Assembly (NCBI RefSeq): GCF_005887115.1
Contig: NZ_PNCJ01000017.1
Location: 62,001 to 126,000 of the forward strand
DNA from: Pseudoalteromonas rubra
Lineage (GTDB): Bacteria; Pseudomonadota; Gammaproteobacteria; Enterobacterales; Alteromonadaceae
Direction of reading: 5' to 3'
DNA: 64,000 nt
In this document: in pieces, positions 25,566 to 34,423 of the stretch
Layout of the letters: the number at the start of each line of letters is the position of its first letter
Numbering within the stretch: position 1 is the first letter of the stretch
Position numbers and translations under genes: made by a program
The notes under the pieces: model-generated
Seen by the model: the letters and a program-made list of their open reading frames with translations, nothing else
What the model was told of the DNA's origin: nothing
The model's database searches: none

Positions 25566-26786
25566 CTACCTCAGATAATAGTCGGCGTTTTCACTTTGAC
25601 GGATGCAGTACAACTGGCCTTGCTTAAAGACATATTCTGCCGGTAGTTCATGGCACAGGAAGTAGGGCATACTTTCGGTAAACCCATAGGCTCCGCACTG
25701 GCCAAAGATCAGCCAGTCACCATAATCAAGATCGTCAGGTAAACTATGGGTACCCAGGTGATCAATGGCGGTACACAAAGGCCCATGTAAATGGTAATCA
25801 CGCTTGACGGCCGCGGACTCGCGTAATGTCTTAACCGGAAACGCCTGACTGGTTACTGCTGGGCGCAGCAAATGGTTGACGCCACCTGTCAGGATCAGCT
25901 GGTGTTCGCCATAGTTTTCTTTTTGCTCTACAACCGGGTTCAAATAGTAGCCACAGTGCGCGACCGCATAGCGGCCCAACTCCATCCACAGCTCTTCAAC
26001 ACCTGCGTCTGCTTTGATCTTGGACAGACTATCGATAACCTGATCCCAGTCCAGGGGTTGTTGAGAGGGCTCATAGGGGACACCTAATCCGCCACCCAGA
26101 TCAAGGATCCTCAGTGACATACCAAGTTGTGTACTCAGGCTAACCAGAGGCGGCACCATTTGTTGCCACAGGCTGGCTAACTTGGTGGCGTCCAGCATAT
26201 TGCCCCACTGGAAAATATGCAGGCCGGCGAAGTCCAGTGCTGGATAATCACTTAAGGTAAGTTGCTGCCATTGCTCGCACCCCAGGCCGAAGGGCGTCAG
26301 GCTGTCACCGCCAAGTGGATTTTTATCGCCTGCAGGCCAGCGCAGCTGAACGCGCAGCAGCACAGTCAACGTTTTTTGATGTTGTTCTGCGGCTTCATTC
26401 AACCAGCGCACCTGATTCAGGCTTTCAGCCACAAAAGTCGTCACGCCTGCCTGAAGGAAATGTTGGATCTGGGCTGGCGATTTGGCCGGCCCAGTGTTGA
26501 GTACGCGCTCTGCAGCAATGTCTTGTGACAGCACTTGTGTAAGCTCCCCGCGACTGGCAACGTCAAAGTTGAATCCGGCTTTGTCTAGTGTGCTAAGCAC
26601 ACTGGAGAGCGGATTGGCTTTGACAGCGTACCAGAGTTTCACCACATCTTGGGTGGTAAGGCGGCTTACATGGGCGTGCAGCGCATCGAGATCATAGACA
26701 AAAAAGGGCGTTGCCAGATCATGATTGTTCTGCTCTGTGCACAGCGTATTAAGTTGCTCGCGCAAAGGCGTACTCAAGGCTAACAT
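25566..26786 (-). CDS. PLP-dependent decarboxylase, LysA-like
   Basis: This 406-residue fold-type III decarboxylase has the PLP lysine in KLWYAVKANPL (Lys56), a GGGLGVPY phosphate-binding motif, and the active-site tail FGQCGAYGFTESMPYFL. The general build is that of diaminopimelate decarboxylase (LysA), but the C-terminal signature (TESMPYFLCHELPAE) also resembles siderophore-type decarboxylases, so meso-diaminopimelate is the likely rather than the certain substrate. The riboswitch upstream supports lysine as the end product. It overlaps dapD by one base. Confidence 0.72.
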   Translation of the reverse strand: MLALSTPLREQLNTLCTEQNNHDLATPFFVYDLDALHAHVSRLTTQDVVKLWYAVKANPLSSVLSTLDKAGFNFDVASRGELTQVLSQDIAAERVLNTGPAKSPAQIQHFLQAGVTTFVAESLNQVRWLNEAAEQHQKTLTVLLRVQLRWPAGDKNPLGGDSLTPFGLGCEQWQQLTLSDYPALDFAGLHIFQWGNMLDATKLASLWQQMVPPLVSLSTQLGMSLRILDLGGGLGVPYEPSQQPLDWDQVIDSLSKIKADAGVEELWMELGRYAVAHCGYYLNPVVEQKENYGEHQLILTGGVNHLLRPAVTSQAFPVKTLRESAAVKRDYHLHGPLCTAIDHLGTHSLPDDLDYGDWLIFGQCGAYGFTESMPYFLCHELPAEYVFKQGQLYCIRQSENADYYLR

Positions 26787-27526
26787 TAGCGAAGCACCTC
26801 TTCGAGTTCTAATGACGCGTCACTTTGTTCGTCACGATATTTCACTATCAAGGCGCAGGACATGCTCAGCCCCTGGGCTTTGGCCCAGTCACTGGAAGCC
26901 GGACGCGATCCTGGGATCACAATGGCAAACGGGGGAATGGCTTCGCCTTTGTCCAGTGTACGCTCATTGACGCAGTCATAAACCGGAATACTGGCAGACA
27001 GACGAACACCGGGTGCTAACACTGCGCCTTGTTTCACGACTACGCCTTCAACCAGTACGCACCCTGCGCCGATGAAGGCATCGTCTTCCACAACAACCGG
27101 GCTGGCACCGACAGGCTCTAACACGCCACCGATCTGCACTGCGGCACTGAGGTGAACGTTCTTACCTATCTGAGCACAAGAGCCAACCAATGCATGACTG
27201 TCGACCATAGTGCCGCTGTCTATGTAAGCGCCGATATTGACATAAGCTGGCGGCATAATAATGGTGCCAGGCGCAACATAAGCACCGCGGCGCACACTAC
27301 TACCACCAGGGACCATACGTACCGCATCATCGGCTGAGAAACCACGCGGTGCCAGGTTGTCTTTGTCTACAAAACCACCTGGATATTCTGTATTTTGACC
27401 GGCACGAAATGCCGCCAGAATACCTTCTTTTACCTCGATGTTAGCATGCCAGTTACCATGTTCATCTTGGTTTGCTGCACGTTGTGAGCCATTTTCTAAA
27501 TTATCTAAAAGTGTTGACCAGGTCAT
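26786..27526 (-). CDS. Tetrahydrodipicolinate N-succinyltransferase, DapD-like
   Basis: The 246-residue protein is a left-handed beta-helix acyltransferase: hexapeptide repeats are clear in YVAPGTIIMPPAYVNIGAYI and IGKNVHLSAAVQIGGVLEPV. The signature RMVPGGSSVRRGAYVAPG and the C-terminus YRDEQSDASLELEEVLR are DapD-like. It would put a succinyl group on tetrahydrodipicolinate. E. coli DapD is 274 residues, so this is a shorter variant, probably not the housekeeping copy. Second gene of the riboswitch operon, 10 bp after the dapA-like gene. Confidence 0.85.
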   Translation of the reverse strand: MTWSTLLDNLENGSQRAANQDEHGNWHANIEVKEGILAAFRAGQNTEYPGGFVDKDNLAPRGFSADDAVRMVPGGSSVRRGAYVAPGTIIMPPAYVNIGAYIDSGTMVDSHALVGSCAQIGKNVHLSAAVQIGGVLEPVGASPVVVEDDAFIGAGCVLVEGVVVKQGAVLAPGVRLSASIPVYDCVNERTLDKGEAIPPFAIVIPGSRPASSDWAKAQGLSMSCALIVKYRDEQSDASLELEEVLR

Positions 27527-27536
27527 AGGGATTCTC

Positions 27537-28433
27537 TTAATTCCAGGATAAAATCTGTTCGTTGGCGGCGCTCAAAGCCGCATTATTGGTTAGTTCCAGG
27601 TGCGTCAGTGGCGGCCTGAGGTGAGGCGTTGCCAGATTACCTTGCAGGTGCATGAGTGTTTTTACCGGAATGGGATTAGCAACGGCAAACAGGCTGCTGA
27701 TGGCGTCGGCCCAGGTGGTAAACAGATTTGGACTAGTGCCACTGAGTGCACGGCGTACAAACTCGGCGGTTTGAGCTGGCCAGGCGTTGGATGCCACCGA
27801 AACCAGGCCGGCAGCACCTGCCTGGGCAAAGTAGGGAAGCAATGCATCGTCACCGCTGTAAATTGCCAGTTCAGGCAGCGCACGGCGGAAGGATTCAAAC
27901 GTGGCAATGTCACCGCTGGCTTCTTTGAGTGCCCACAAATTGTCATGATGTGCCAGGTTAGTCAGCACTTCAGGGGCAATGGCAACGGCACTGCGACCAG
28001 GAACGTTGTATAACATACATGGCAGTGAAGTGGCGCACAGTAGCGCATCGAACCACTGAGTCTGGCCAACTACGCCGGGCTTGGCATAGAGCGGGGAGCC
28101 CAGTAGCAGGGCATCAATGTTCTGTGTATTGCAAAACTCAACCCACTCTAGCTGAGCTGACAGGTTGATGCCGCCAACAGCAACCATAATGGGTACCTGT
28201 GGCGCCAACGCACAAACAAACTCAACGATTTTTCGTTGTTCAGCCAGGGTCAGGGCTAACCCTTCACCGGTGCTTCCCAACAGCAAGATGCCATTGTTTG
28301 CTTCGACTTGTTGTGCGACGAGTTGCTCTAAGCTGTGATAATCGACCTGATCGCACGCATCAAATGGCGTAACCAAAGCCGTCCATAACGGGTAGTCAGA
28401 TAACTGGTCAGATAACAAAGTGTGTGATTTCAT
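27537..28433 (-). CDS. 4-Hydroxy-tetrahydrodipicolinate synthase, DapA-like
   Basis: A 298-residue Schiff-base aldolase of the DapA/NanA superfamily, condensing pyruvate with aspartate semialdehyde. The Schiff-base lysine is in WALKEASGD (Lys170), the tyrosine in LYNVPGRSA (Tyr142), and the GSTGEG loop (53-58) is the equivalent of the usual GTTGES. First gene of the operon; its start codon sits right after a hairpin that covers the ribosome binding site (28436-28462) and downstream of the lysine riboswitch. Confidence 0.85.
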   Translation of the reverse strand: MKSHTLLSDQLSDYPLWTALVTPFDACDQVDYHSLEQLVAQQVEANNGILLLGSTGEGLALTLAEQRKIVEFVCALAPQVPIMVAVGGINLSAQLEWVEFCNTQNIDALLLGSPLYAKPGVVGQTQWFDALLCATSLPCMLYNVPGRSAVAIAPEVLTNLAHHDNLWALKEASGDIATFESFRRALPELAIYSGDDALLPYFAQAGAAGLVSVASNAWPAQTAEFVRRALSGTSPNLFTTWADAISSLFAVANPIPVKTLMHLQGNLATPHLRPPLTHLELTNNAALSAANEQILSWN

Positions 28434-28435
28434 CT

Positions 28436-28462
28436 CTACCGAACTTCTTGCTGGTCCGGTAG
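28436..28462 (-). promoter_or_regulatory. Hairpin over the dapA-like ribosome binding site
   Basis: On the minus strand CTACCG pairs with CGGTAG over 15 nt, and the 3' arm overlaps the GGTAGAG that precedes the ATG. It could block translation initiation, perhaps as a second layer of riboswitch control. Confidence 0.45.
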
Positions 28463-28514
28463 TCAGGGAAGTGTCCCGCTCCGAACCGTTTAAAATTCGA
28501 AGAGCAATGGACTT

Positions 28515-28535
28515 AAAAAGAATAGGCCGCTGGCC
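28515..28535 (-). terminator. Possible riboswitch terminator
   Basis: Just after the aptamer on the minus strand, GGCC-AGC-GGCC is followed by TATTCTTTTT. The short stem and U-run could be the expression-platform terminator formed when lysine is bound. The stem is short, so translational control through the hairpin at 28436-28462 is an alternative. Confidence 0.4.
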
Positions 28536-28548
28536 ATATTGTTTCTAA

Positions 28549-28722
28549 GACCAGAAGCTCTCCACCAAATGTGTTGGTGACAGTCGCTGGGATTCAGCCC
28601 AGTCGCCCGAAACGCTGTGCAAGCAAAACACAGTGTTTCTCGGCGTTAATTCCCCTCTTTGAGTTTCTTGGGAGTTTGCTCTCCTCCACTCAAATACCTG
28701 AATAACGCACCTCTTCCAGCCC
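28549..28722 (-). ncRNA. Lysine riboswitch (L box)
   Basis: Read on the minus strand, the leader contains GGCTGGAAGAGG, GGAGGAG, AATTAACGCCGAG, GGGCTGAATCCC, GACTGTCACC and GGTGGAGAGCTTCTGG, matching the conserved blocks of the E. coli lysC leader in order. P1 is formed by CTGGAAG and CTTCTGG (wobbles included). It lies 116 bp ahead of the dapA-like gene, so the four-gene operon should be repressed by lysine. This is one of the firmest calls in the window, although the exact ends are approximate. Confidence 0.93.
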
Positions 28723-28724
28723 TA

Positions 28725-28758
28725 AGACGGCCATGCATTCTTGGATGCATGGCCGTCT
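28725..28758 (-). repeat. Perfect 14-bp hairpin before the riboswitch
   Basis: AGACGGCCATGCAT and ATGCATGGCCGTCT flank a 6-nt loop, with no mismatch, just upstream of P1 as transcribed. The GGCCGTCTGG part recurs at 28794-28803, so this may be a protein-binding repeat or an RNA stability hairpin at the start of the transcript. Confidence 0.6.
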
Positions 28759-28780
28759 GGATAAAATAGGGTACGGGCGC

Positions 28781-28810
28781 ATTGAAACATTTTGGCCGTC
28801 TGGGTGTCAA
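28781..28810 (-). promoter_or_regulatory. Possible promoter of the lysine operon
   Basis: TTGACA on the minus strand (28805-28810) is a perfect -35 box. The best -10 at 18 bp is TTCAAT (28781-28786), which is weak. The position ahead of the riboswitch fits. Confidence 0.35.
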
Positions 28811-28897
28811 GTCGCCGTCGGCAAAAGTTTGAAATTTAATCTAAACTGGAAATGAGTCAGGGGCCCGGACGAATCGGCTGGCAAATGGAGGGATGAT

Positions 28898-30649
28898 TTG
28901 AACAATCTGGTTATACGCTATCGTCTGAAATACTTGGTGGCGCTGGTTATCATGTTGTTGTTGCTGACCATGACAACTGGCCTGACCTTGTATTTACTGG
29001 ACCAGCAAAAGCAGGCTGCCAGAGTGATTAATGTCGCGGGTATGCAGCGCATGCTATCGCAAAAAGCGGCGTTGCACCTGGAATATGTGATCATTATGCG
29101 CGAGCGCAATGTTGCTGCTGACCGTCAGGCTTTGAGCAACGCGTTGCAGCTGCTACAAAGTAACCACGACTTTTTGACTATGCGTGATGGCGAAGAGTTT
29201 GTGCATCTAAACGCCGAACTGTCTGCCTGGTATTTTGAGCAGCCCGGGGATTTGAACAACCAGTTAAATCAGTACTTATCTCTACTCTCAAGTACCGCTG
29301 AGCAACCTAGCCTTGACCAGATCCAGGAGATCCATACCCGCTCTCAATTATTGCTACAAGATTTAGATCATGCTGTGCTGCTGTTCGAACAGTCAGCCAA
29401 CACGAAGATTGAAAAACTGAGGAATCTGCAATTGCTGATGTGGCTAGTGGGGTTGGTGTTGCTTATTGCTGAAATCAAGTGGATCTTTTTTCCTATGGAG
29501 CGCAGTATTGCCAGTGCAATTGAGCGCTTACAGCAAACGCGTCTGAAAGCAGAGCATGCCAATCAAAGCCGCGCTATGTTCCTGGCTCGCGCCAGCCACG
29601 AATTGCGCACGCCTTTGCAGGCGGTGCTGGGATATTTACATTTGCATCGGGAGTCTCAGCGAGAAGGCTATCTGGCACAGGCGAATAAAGCGGCACAGCA
29701 GCTGAAAGCCCTGATTGCTTCCGTGGAAGACTACAATCGATTGTCTGATGAACAGCAACCTGAACTCAATTTTCACCCGGCGCGCCTAACCGATACGCTG
29801 GGGCAATCCATCGCCACCTATCGTCTGCTCGCCAAAGAAAAAGGCTTAGATTTTAGCTACCATTTTAGTAGCCATACTGAGAAAATTTTTGAATGTGATC
29901 ACGAACGTTTGAGCTGGGTTATTGGTCAGTTGCTTGATAATGCAGTGAAATTTACCGACCAAGGGGTCGTGAGTTTGTCTGCCTGGGTTGAGCCATCTAG
30001 CCCTGAAGAGGACGAATTGAATTGGCGCTTTTATTGTGAAGTAGAAGACAGTGGACCTGGCTTTGACATGGCGCATGTGAATGCGCCCCCAACAGAAAAT
30101 AACTCGGACAGACATCATTTTCAGGGCCTGCAACTGGGGTTGGCTCGCTGCAATTTGCTGTTGGCAATTATGTCTGGCGACTTGACGTTTGCCGCCCGCC
30201 AGCCTCATGGTACCAAAGCGTCATTGAGTGTGCCGCTGAAGCGACTGCCTGAGCCGGATCAGGTGAACGGCATTACCCGCTGTAAAGTGTTATTGGTCGA
30301 GGATAACCTGCTTAATGCAAAAATCATCGAAAAAATGCTTGAGAGCCTGGACTTAACCAGTATCCACGCCAGCCACGGTGGGCAGGCAATTGAGGTACTG
30401 GCTCATCAGTCTTTTGATGTCATTTTGATGGACCTGAATATGCCAATCATGGATGGGTTTAAAGCAATAAAAGAAATTCGTCAGACGCTGGCACTGTCGA
30501 CACCCATTCTGGTGCTGACAGCCAATACGTCCGAGCAGGCAATTAAATCGGCCATGCAGCTTGGCGCGACCGATTATTTGTTTAAACCAGTGGAGCAGGA
30601 TGCCCTGGAGCGGGCTCTGATTAAAATATTGTCTGTTAACGACGCATAG
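28898..30649 (+). CDS. Hybrid sensor histidine kinase/response regulator
   Basis: A 583-residue inner-membrane sensor. It has a helix at 13-33, a periplasmic domain with INVAGMQRMLSQKAAL (44-59), as in PilJ/NarX-type sensors, and a second helix around 178-197. The HisKA domain has phospho-acceptor His234 in ASHELRTPLQ, and an ATPase domain follows (Asn348 of LLDNAV; DSGPGFD at 384-390). The C-terminal receiver has Asp512 (LMDLNMP) and Lys563 (LFKPVE). TTG start, preceded by GGAGGG; an overlapping ATG would be out of frame. No HPt domain or output regulator is encoded next to it. Signal unknown. Confidence 0.88.
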   Translation: MNNLVIRYRLKYLVALVIMLLLLTMTTGLTLYLLDQQKQAARVINVAGMQRMLSQKAALHLEYVIIMRERNVAADRQALSNALQLLQSNHDFLTMRDGEEFVHLNAELSAWYFEQPGDLNNQLNQYLSLLSSTAEQPSLDQIQEIHTRSQLLLQDLDHAVLLFEQSANTKIEKLRNLQLLMWLVGLVLLIAEIKWIFFPMERSIASAIERLQQTRLKAEHANQSRAMFLARASHELRTPLQAVLGYLHLHRESQREGYLAQANKAAQQLKALIASVEDYNRLSDEQQPELNFHPARLTDTLGQSIATYRLLAKEKGLDFSYHFSSHTEKIFECDHERLSWVIGQLLDNAVKFTDQGVVSLSAWVEPSSPEEDELNWRFYCEVEDSGPGFDMAHVNAPPTENNSDRHHFQGLQLGLARCNLLLAIMSGDLTFAARQPHGTKASLSVPLKRLPEPDQVNGITRCKVLLVEDNLLNAKIIEKMLESLDLTSIHASHGGQAIEVLAHQSFDVILMDLNMPIMDGFKAIKEIRQTLALSTPILVLTANTSEQAIKSAMQLGATDYLFKPVEQDALERALIKILSVNDA

Positions 30650-31250
30650 TGATATTGCCAACACCGACTTCAATATCAATGCTGTGCTCGCCTTTACCTC
30701 GATAACGCAGCGTTTCACCTACCATGTTACGCTCGGTATCAACCTCTCCCGGCATGTCAGATAAGCGCGTTTTTCCTACGCCGGCATCGAAGCGTACCCG
30801 GCGAAAATCGCCAGCTACAGTTTCAATATTGACATTGCCAACGCCAATTTCAACGTCCGCGTCATTGTTCAAACCGAGGAGTTTAACGTTACCTACGTCA
30901 ATCTCAATGCCCAGCTCCATTGAGTCGGGGAGCTTAACTGTCCAGCTTTGTTTTACATACTTATTATTGATACTCAGGTTCAGGTCATCTCCCTCACGAC
31001 GGCTGTCTAACTGGACGTCTGCCAATGCGTCTGGCAACCAGTCTATGTCGTGCTCGGCGGGTTCAAGTTCAATGGTCACATCGATCGTTTTACCTGAATG
31101 ACTCACGGTTTTCAGTTTGCCTATAGGAAACTGAATTTCCAGCTCTGAGCTGTCAGCTATGTCGAAGGAATGGGTTAATGTGCGAGTTTCACCGGCTTGA
31201 GTTGTTGCACTCAGTACCAGTAGTGCGGCAGTGATCAGATTGCTTCTCAT
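30636..31250 (-). CDS. DUF4097-like secreted beta-repeat protein
   Basis: A 204-residue exported protein (signal peptide 1-19, ATTQAGE). Its mature part is a series of short beta-strands with repeated VGVGN, IDVGNVKLLG, IGVGNVNIETVAG and IEVGVGNITMRR motifs, typical of the DUF4097 or 'adhesin-like' solenoid. The frame is open to 31307, but GGACAACAGG before the ATG at 31250 and the signal peptide decide the start. Its 3' end overlaps the convergent kinase gene by 14 bp. Function unknown; perhaps binds envelope components. Confidence 0.65.
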   Translation of the reverse strand: MRSNLITAALLVLSATTQAGETRTLTHSFDIADSSELEIQFPIGKLKTVSHSGKTIDVTIELEPAEHDIDWLPDALADVQLDSRREGDDLNLSINNKYVKQSWTVKLPDSMELGIEIDVGNVKLLGLNNDADVEIGVGNVNIETVAGDFRRVRFDAGVGKTRLSDMPGEVDTERNMVGETLRYRGKGEHSIDIEVGVGNITMRR

Positions 31251-31346
31251 CCTGTTGTCCTTTGTTGGTGTCGTATTGATATCTGTGTGACGCACACGAA
31301 AACCCAAAGGTTTAAAAGCGACTCAAAAAAGTCGCTTTGCAGATGG

Positions 31347-32228
31347 TCAATGGATGCGTTGCACCTTGAAGCCCTGGCTTTGGAATTGGCTGATCAAGCC
31401 ATGCTCCCTGGGCAAGTGAAGTGCGCCGACAGCAATAAAGTGGGCGTTGTTGACGAGCTTGGGTGTGAGCGTTTTCACCCAGGCATTATTACGCTGAATA
31501 AGCATGACTTGCTCTGCCTGCTGGCCGTACTTGGTGTCATCAAAACTCATATCATAAAACACATTAAGCTGTTGATAGTCGCCTTTTTTCCATGCTGTGA
31601 GCATCGTAGTGAAGTAGCGGTCAAAGTCTTTAACCTGTTTGAGGGCGTCGGTTATCATGGCATCACTTTGCGTGCTCAGTGCGGTGAATATGGTGAGCTG
31701 TTGCTCCAGACTTTCCAATTCCATGATTGGCTTGTTGAGCTGAGTTGCATACTCTATGACTTGCCCGTCAATGCCAAATTCTTCACCGAAGCCTGCTTTG
31801 GTGTACTCCAGTTGCAAAATAGTGAGCATCACAAACCAGGGTTGATAATGATTGAACAGCTCTATCTTGATGTCACGCGCTGATAAATACTGCTCGACTT
31901 GTTTGTAGGTTTCGGGTGTCAAATTGGCTTTTAGTGTCTGCCCTTGTTCAAGCAGCATGAATGGCAAAGTTCTGCGCTGTAGCTGTGCTGCGGTGATGGC
32001 TTTGGTGTTTAGCTCGACCACCACAGTTTGGCTGTTGGCGATGGCGGTTTTGAGGCGTTTATCTAACCCCTCCATAGACGCGTCACCAACATGAACGGTA
32101 CCAAATAAATAAGAGGTAACGCCGTTTTTTTCCACACTCCACAGAGCTGGTTTTGCTGTGACAGGGTGACTGAGTAGTGAGACAACGAGCACAAAGAACA
32201 GCAGGGTCAGGCGAGTAAGATGGGGCAT
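31347..32228 (-). CDS. TraB/GumN family protein
   Basis: A 293-residue exported protein with a signal peptide (LTLLFFVLVVSLLSHPVTA) and the TraB/GumN core: SYLFGTVHVGDASMEGLD near the N-terminus and VGALHLPREHGLISQFQSQGF near the C-terminus (GTxH and GxxH motifs). The family is related to the Tiki-type proteases, so a metal-dependent peptidase in the periplasm is plausible but not shown. Monocistronic, divergent from the ilv operon. Confidence 0.85.
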   Translation of the reverse strand: MPHLTRLTLLFFVLVVSLLSHPVTAKPALWSVEKNGVTSYLFGTVHVGDASMEGLDKRLKTAIANSQTVVVELNTKAITAAQLQRRTLPFMLLEQGQTLKANLTPETYKQVEQYLSARDIKIELFNHYQPWFVMLTILQLEYTKAGFGEEFGIDGQVIEYATQLNKPIMELESLEQQLTIFTALSTQSDAMITDALKQVKDFDRYFTTMLTAWKKGDYQQLNVFYDMSFDDTKYGQQAEQVMLIQRNNAWVKTLTPKLVNNAHFIAVGALHLPREHGLISQFQSQGFKVQRIH

Positions 32229-32560
32229 GGCTCCCTCCGAATACGATTAAAGTGGGTACATCATAATCAATTCCCGGAGTAAATCATAAAAATTTAATGT
32301 TGTGACGCGTAAGGATGAATCGTGTGAGAAAAAATACTCTCTTTGGCTTTCAGGTGAGGTGAGTTTTTAAATGGGTATTTTTTATTCTTAAAAGTTCTAT
32401 TTTTTAGATTTATTTTCAAAATCGACTCGCGAACACTCTCTAATTAGCATAGTTTTGAGGGTTGACTTGTTAGCCGCTCACGGGTTACTAATAAAAAAAG
32501 AGCACACAGGAGCGCTTCGAGCGCGTGCAACGTATCCGGTTTTATTAAAAGAGCAGTGAC
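32229..32560. other. Divergent intergenic region, TraB-like gene / ilv
   Basis: The 332-bp region is AT-rich (TTTTTTATTCTTAAAAG and similar), typical of upstream activation regions. It holds the ilv promoter near its right end and the promoter of the TraB-like gene at the left. An inverted GCGCTTCGAGCGC (32512-32524) lies early in the ilv leader. No further element was recognised. Confidence 0.4.
32462..32490 (+). promoter_or_regulatory. Promoter of the ilv operon
   Basis: TTGACT (32462-32467) and TTACTA (32485-32490) are separated by 17 bp. Transcription would begin near 32497 and run about 195 nt to the attenuator, close to the length of the enterobacterial ilv leader. Confidence 0.6.
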
Positions 32561-32632
32561 ATGATGAAAACAGTTTCTCTACTAGTCGTGATTATCAACG
32601 TGGTGATTATTATTACCGCGGGGGCTGGTTAG
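32561..32632 (+). CDS. ilvL: ilv operon leader peptide
   Basis: This 23-residue open frame has a run of branched-chain codons: SLLVVIINVVIIIT, i.e. two Leu, four Val and five Ile among 14 codons. It lies between the promoter and a strong terminator, 103 bp before ilvG. This is the classic attenuation leader: shortage of charged Leu, Val or Ile tRNA stalls the ribosome and prevents the terminator from forming. The ATG at 32564 is an alternative start. The peptide itself has no other expected role. Confidence 0.88.
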   Translation: MMKTVSLLVVIINVVIIITAGAG

Positions 32633-32656
32633 TGCTGTTTAAAAAGTATTAGCAAA

Positions 32657-32691
32657 AAGCCCCCCGCACTGAGAAGTTCGGGGGGCTTTTT
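32657..32691 (+). terminator. Attenuator terminator of ilvGMEDA
   Basis: The 10-bp stem AAGCCCCCCG / CGGGGGGCTT is followed by TTTTT. It sits between the leader peptide and ilvG. Confidence 0.9.
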
Positions 32692-32735
32692 CGTTTTAGG
32701 GCCAAATTCAAAGACAAAGGGCAATAGGCAAAACA

Positions 32736-34391
32736 ATGACAGGCGCACAATTGGTAATAGACATGCTGGTAAAACAAGGGGTGAGTTCGGTATTCGGGTA
32801 TCCGGGTGGAGCTATCATGCCGATTTACGACGCGCTATACGGTGCGCCATTGAAGCATTATCTGACGCGCCATGAACAAGGTGCCGGGTTTGCAGCGGTT
32901 GGCTACGCCAGAAGCACAGGTAAGCTGGGCGTCTGTTTTGCGACATCAGGCCCGGGCGCAACCAATTTGGTGACAGCTCTGGCTGACGCCATGATGGACT
33001 CGGTACCGCTACTGGCTATCACTGGTCAGGTGCCTACAGCTGCCATTGGTTCTGATGCCTTCCAGGAGGTTGATGTACTGGGTATGTCGCTATCCTGTAC
33101 TAAGCACAGTTTCATGGTTGAACGTGGTGAAGATTTGGCAGAAGTGCTGCAGCAGGCCATGCATATTGCACAGTCAGGTCGTCCAGGTCCTGTGTTAGTC
33201 GATATTCCAAAAGACATTCAGCAAGCGCAGGTTCCGGTGACTGCCTGGCAATCCGAAGTGTATCAGCCAACGCCATTGTCGAGTTTTGAGCTGGACAAAG
33301 CCAATGCGCTTTTGGCGCAGGCGAAAAAGCCGGTGGCTTATGTGGGCGGAGGTGTTCACAGTGCAGATGCACAGGCCGAGCTAATGGCGTTTTTGCAACG
33401 TACACAGATGCCAGCGGTGTCGACACTCAAAGCCTTAGGCAGTGTGAGGCCTGAGTATGCCTACGATCTGGGCATGTTGGGGATGCATGGTGGTCAGGCT
33501 GCTAATCTGGCAGTGCAGGAGTGTGATTTGCTGGTGTGTATCGGGGCACGCTTTGACGACCGGGTAACAGGCAACTTGGCTAAGTTTGCCGCGAATGCCA
33601 AAGTGATCCATCTGGACATTGATCCGGCTGAAGTGGGTAAGCGCAAACCTGCAGCGGCTTCATTGATTGCTGACTTGAAAGTCTCATTACCTTTATTACA
33701 GGGCGAACTGGCACCAGCCCCCTGGCGTGCTCACATCAGCGCGCTGGCCGAACAACACGCGTGGCGTTACGACTATCCTGGTGACAAGGTATATGCCCCA
33801 TATTTGCTGAACCGTTTGAGTCGCTTGATGCCGGATACGGGGGTCGTGTGTTGTGATGTGGGCCAACACCAGATGTGGGTGGCACAACATATGCGATTCA
33901 GCCATCCAAGTAATCACCTGAGTAGTGGCGGCGCAGGCACCATGGGGTTTGGTTTACCGGCAGCCATCGGAGCGCAGGTTGCTCGCCCGGAAGATATGGT
34001 GATCACGGTATCCGGTGATGGCTCTATCATGATGAATATACAGGAGCTGGCGACTATACGACGTAATAACTTACCGGTCAAAATCGTCATCCTCGATAAT
34101 CAGCGCCTGGGCATGGTACGCCAGTGGCAGCAGCTCTTTTTTGATGGCCGTTACAGTGAGACCAATTTGTCAGATAACCCGGACTTTGTGCAACTGGCTG
34201 CGGTATTCGGCATCCCGGGACAGACCATCACCCGTGCGAATGAGGTCGATGGTGCGGTCGATGCCTTACTGGCCTCGACAGGGCCTTATATATTGCATGC
34301 CTGTATCGATGATAAAGAAAATGTCTGGCCATTAGTACCGCCGGGCGCTGCAAACCATGAAATGCTGACGCAATTGCAACAGCAAAATTAG
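32736..34391 (+). CDS. ilvG: Acetolactate synthase II, large subunit
   Basis: IlvG condenses pyruvate with pyruvate or 2-oxobutyrate to give acetolactate or acetohydroxybutyrate. It has 551 residues with the three TPP-enzyme domains: the N-terminal PYR domain ([13 protein letters not shown], catalytic Glu in [10 protein letters not shown]), the FAD-binding middle domain, and the C-terminal PP domain with [19 protein letters not shown] as the TPP/Mg motif. The frame is intact, unlike ilvG of E. coli K-12. First structural gene of ilvGMEDA. Confidence 0.95.
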   Translation: MTGAQLVIDMLVKQGVSSVFGYPGGAIMPIYDALYGAPLKHYLTRHEQGAGFAAVGYARSTGKLGVCFATSGPGATNLVTALADAMMDSVPLLAITGQVPTAAIGSDAFQEVDVLGMSLSCTKHSFMVERGEDLAEVLQQAMHIAQSGRPGPVLVDIPKDIQQAQVPVTAWQSEVYQPTPLSSFELDKANALLAQAKKPVAYVGGGVHSADAQAELMAFLQRTQMPAVSTLKALGSVRPEYAYDLGMLGMHGGQAANLAVQECDLLVCIGARFDDRVTGNLAKFAANAKVIHLDIDPAEVGKRKPAAASLIADLKVSLPLLQGELAPAPWRAHISALAEQHAWRYDYPGDKVYAPYLLNRLSRLMPDTGVVCCDVGQHQMWVAQHMRFSHPSNHLSSGGAGTMGFGLPAAIGAQVARPEDMVITVSGDGSIMMNIQELATIRRNNLPVKIVILDNQRLGMVRQWQQLFFDGRYSETNLSDNPDFVQLAAVFGIPGQTITRANEVDGAVDALLASTGPYILHACIDDKENVWPLVPPGAANHEMLTQLQQQN

Positions 34392-34423
34392 CTTTACTGA
34401 TTTCCTTTGACGGAGCAAACACC

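Noticed and set aside
31287..31883. 198-codon plus-strand frame across the TraB/GumN gene
   Set aside because: Overlaps a clear gene with signal peptide and motifs; no independent evidence.
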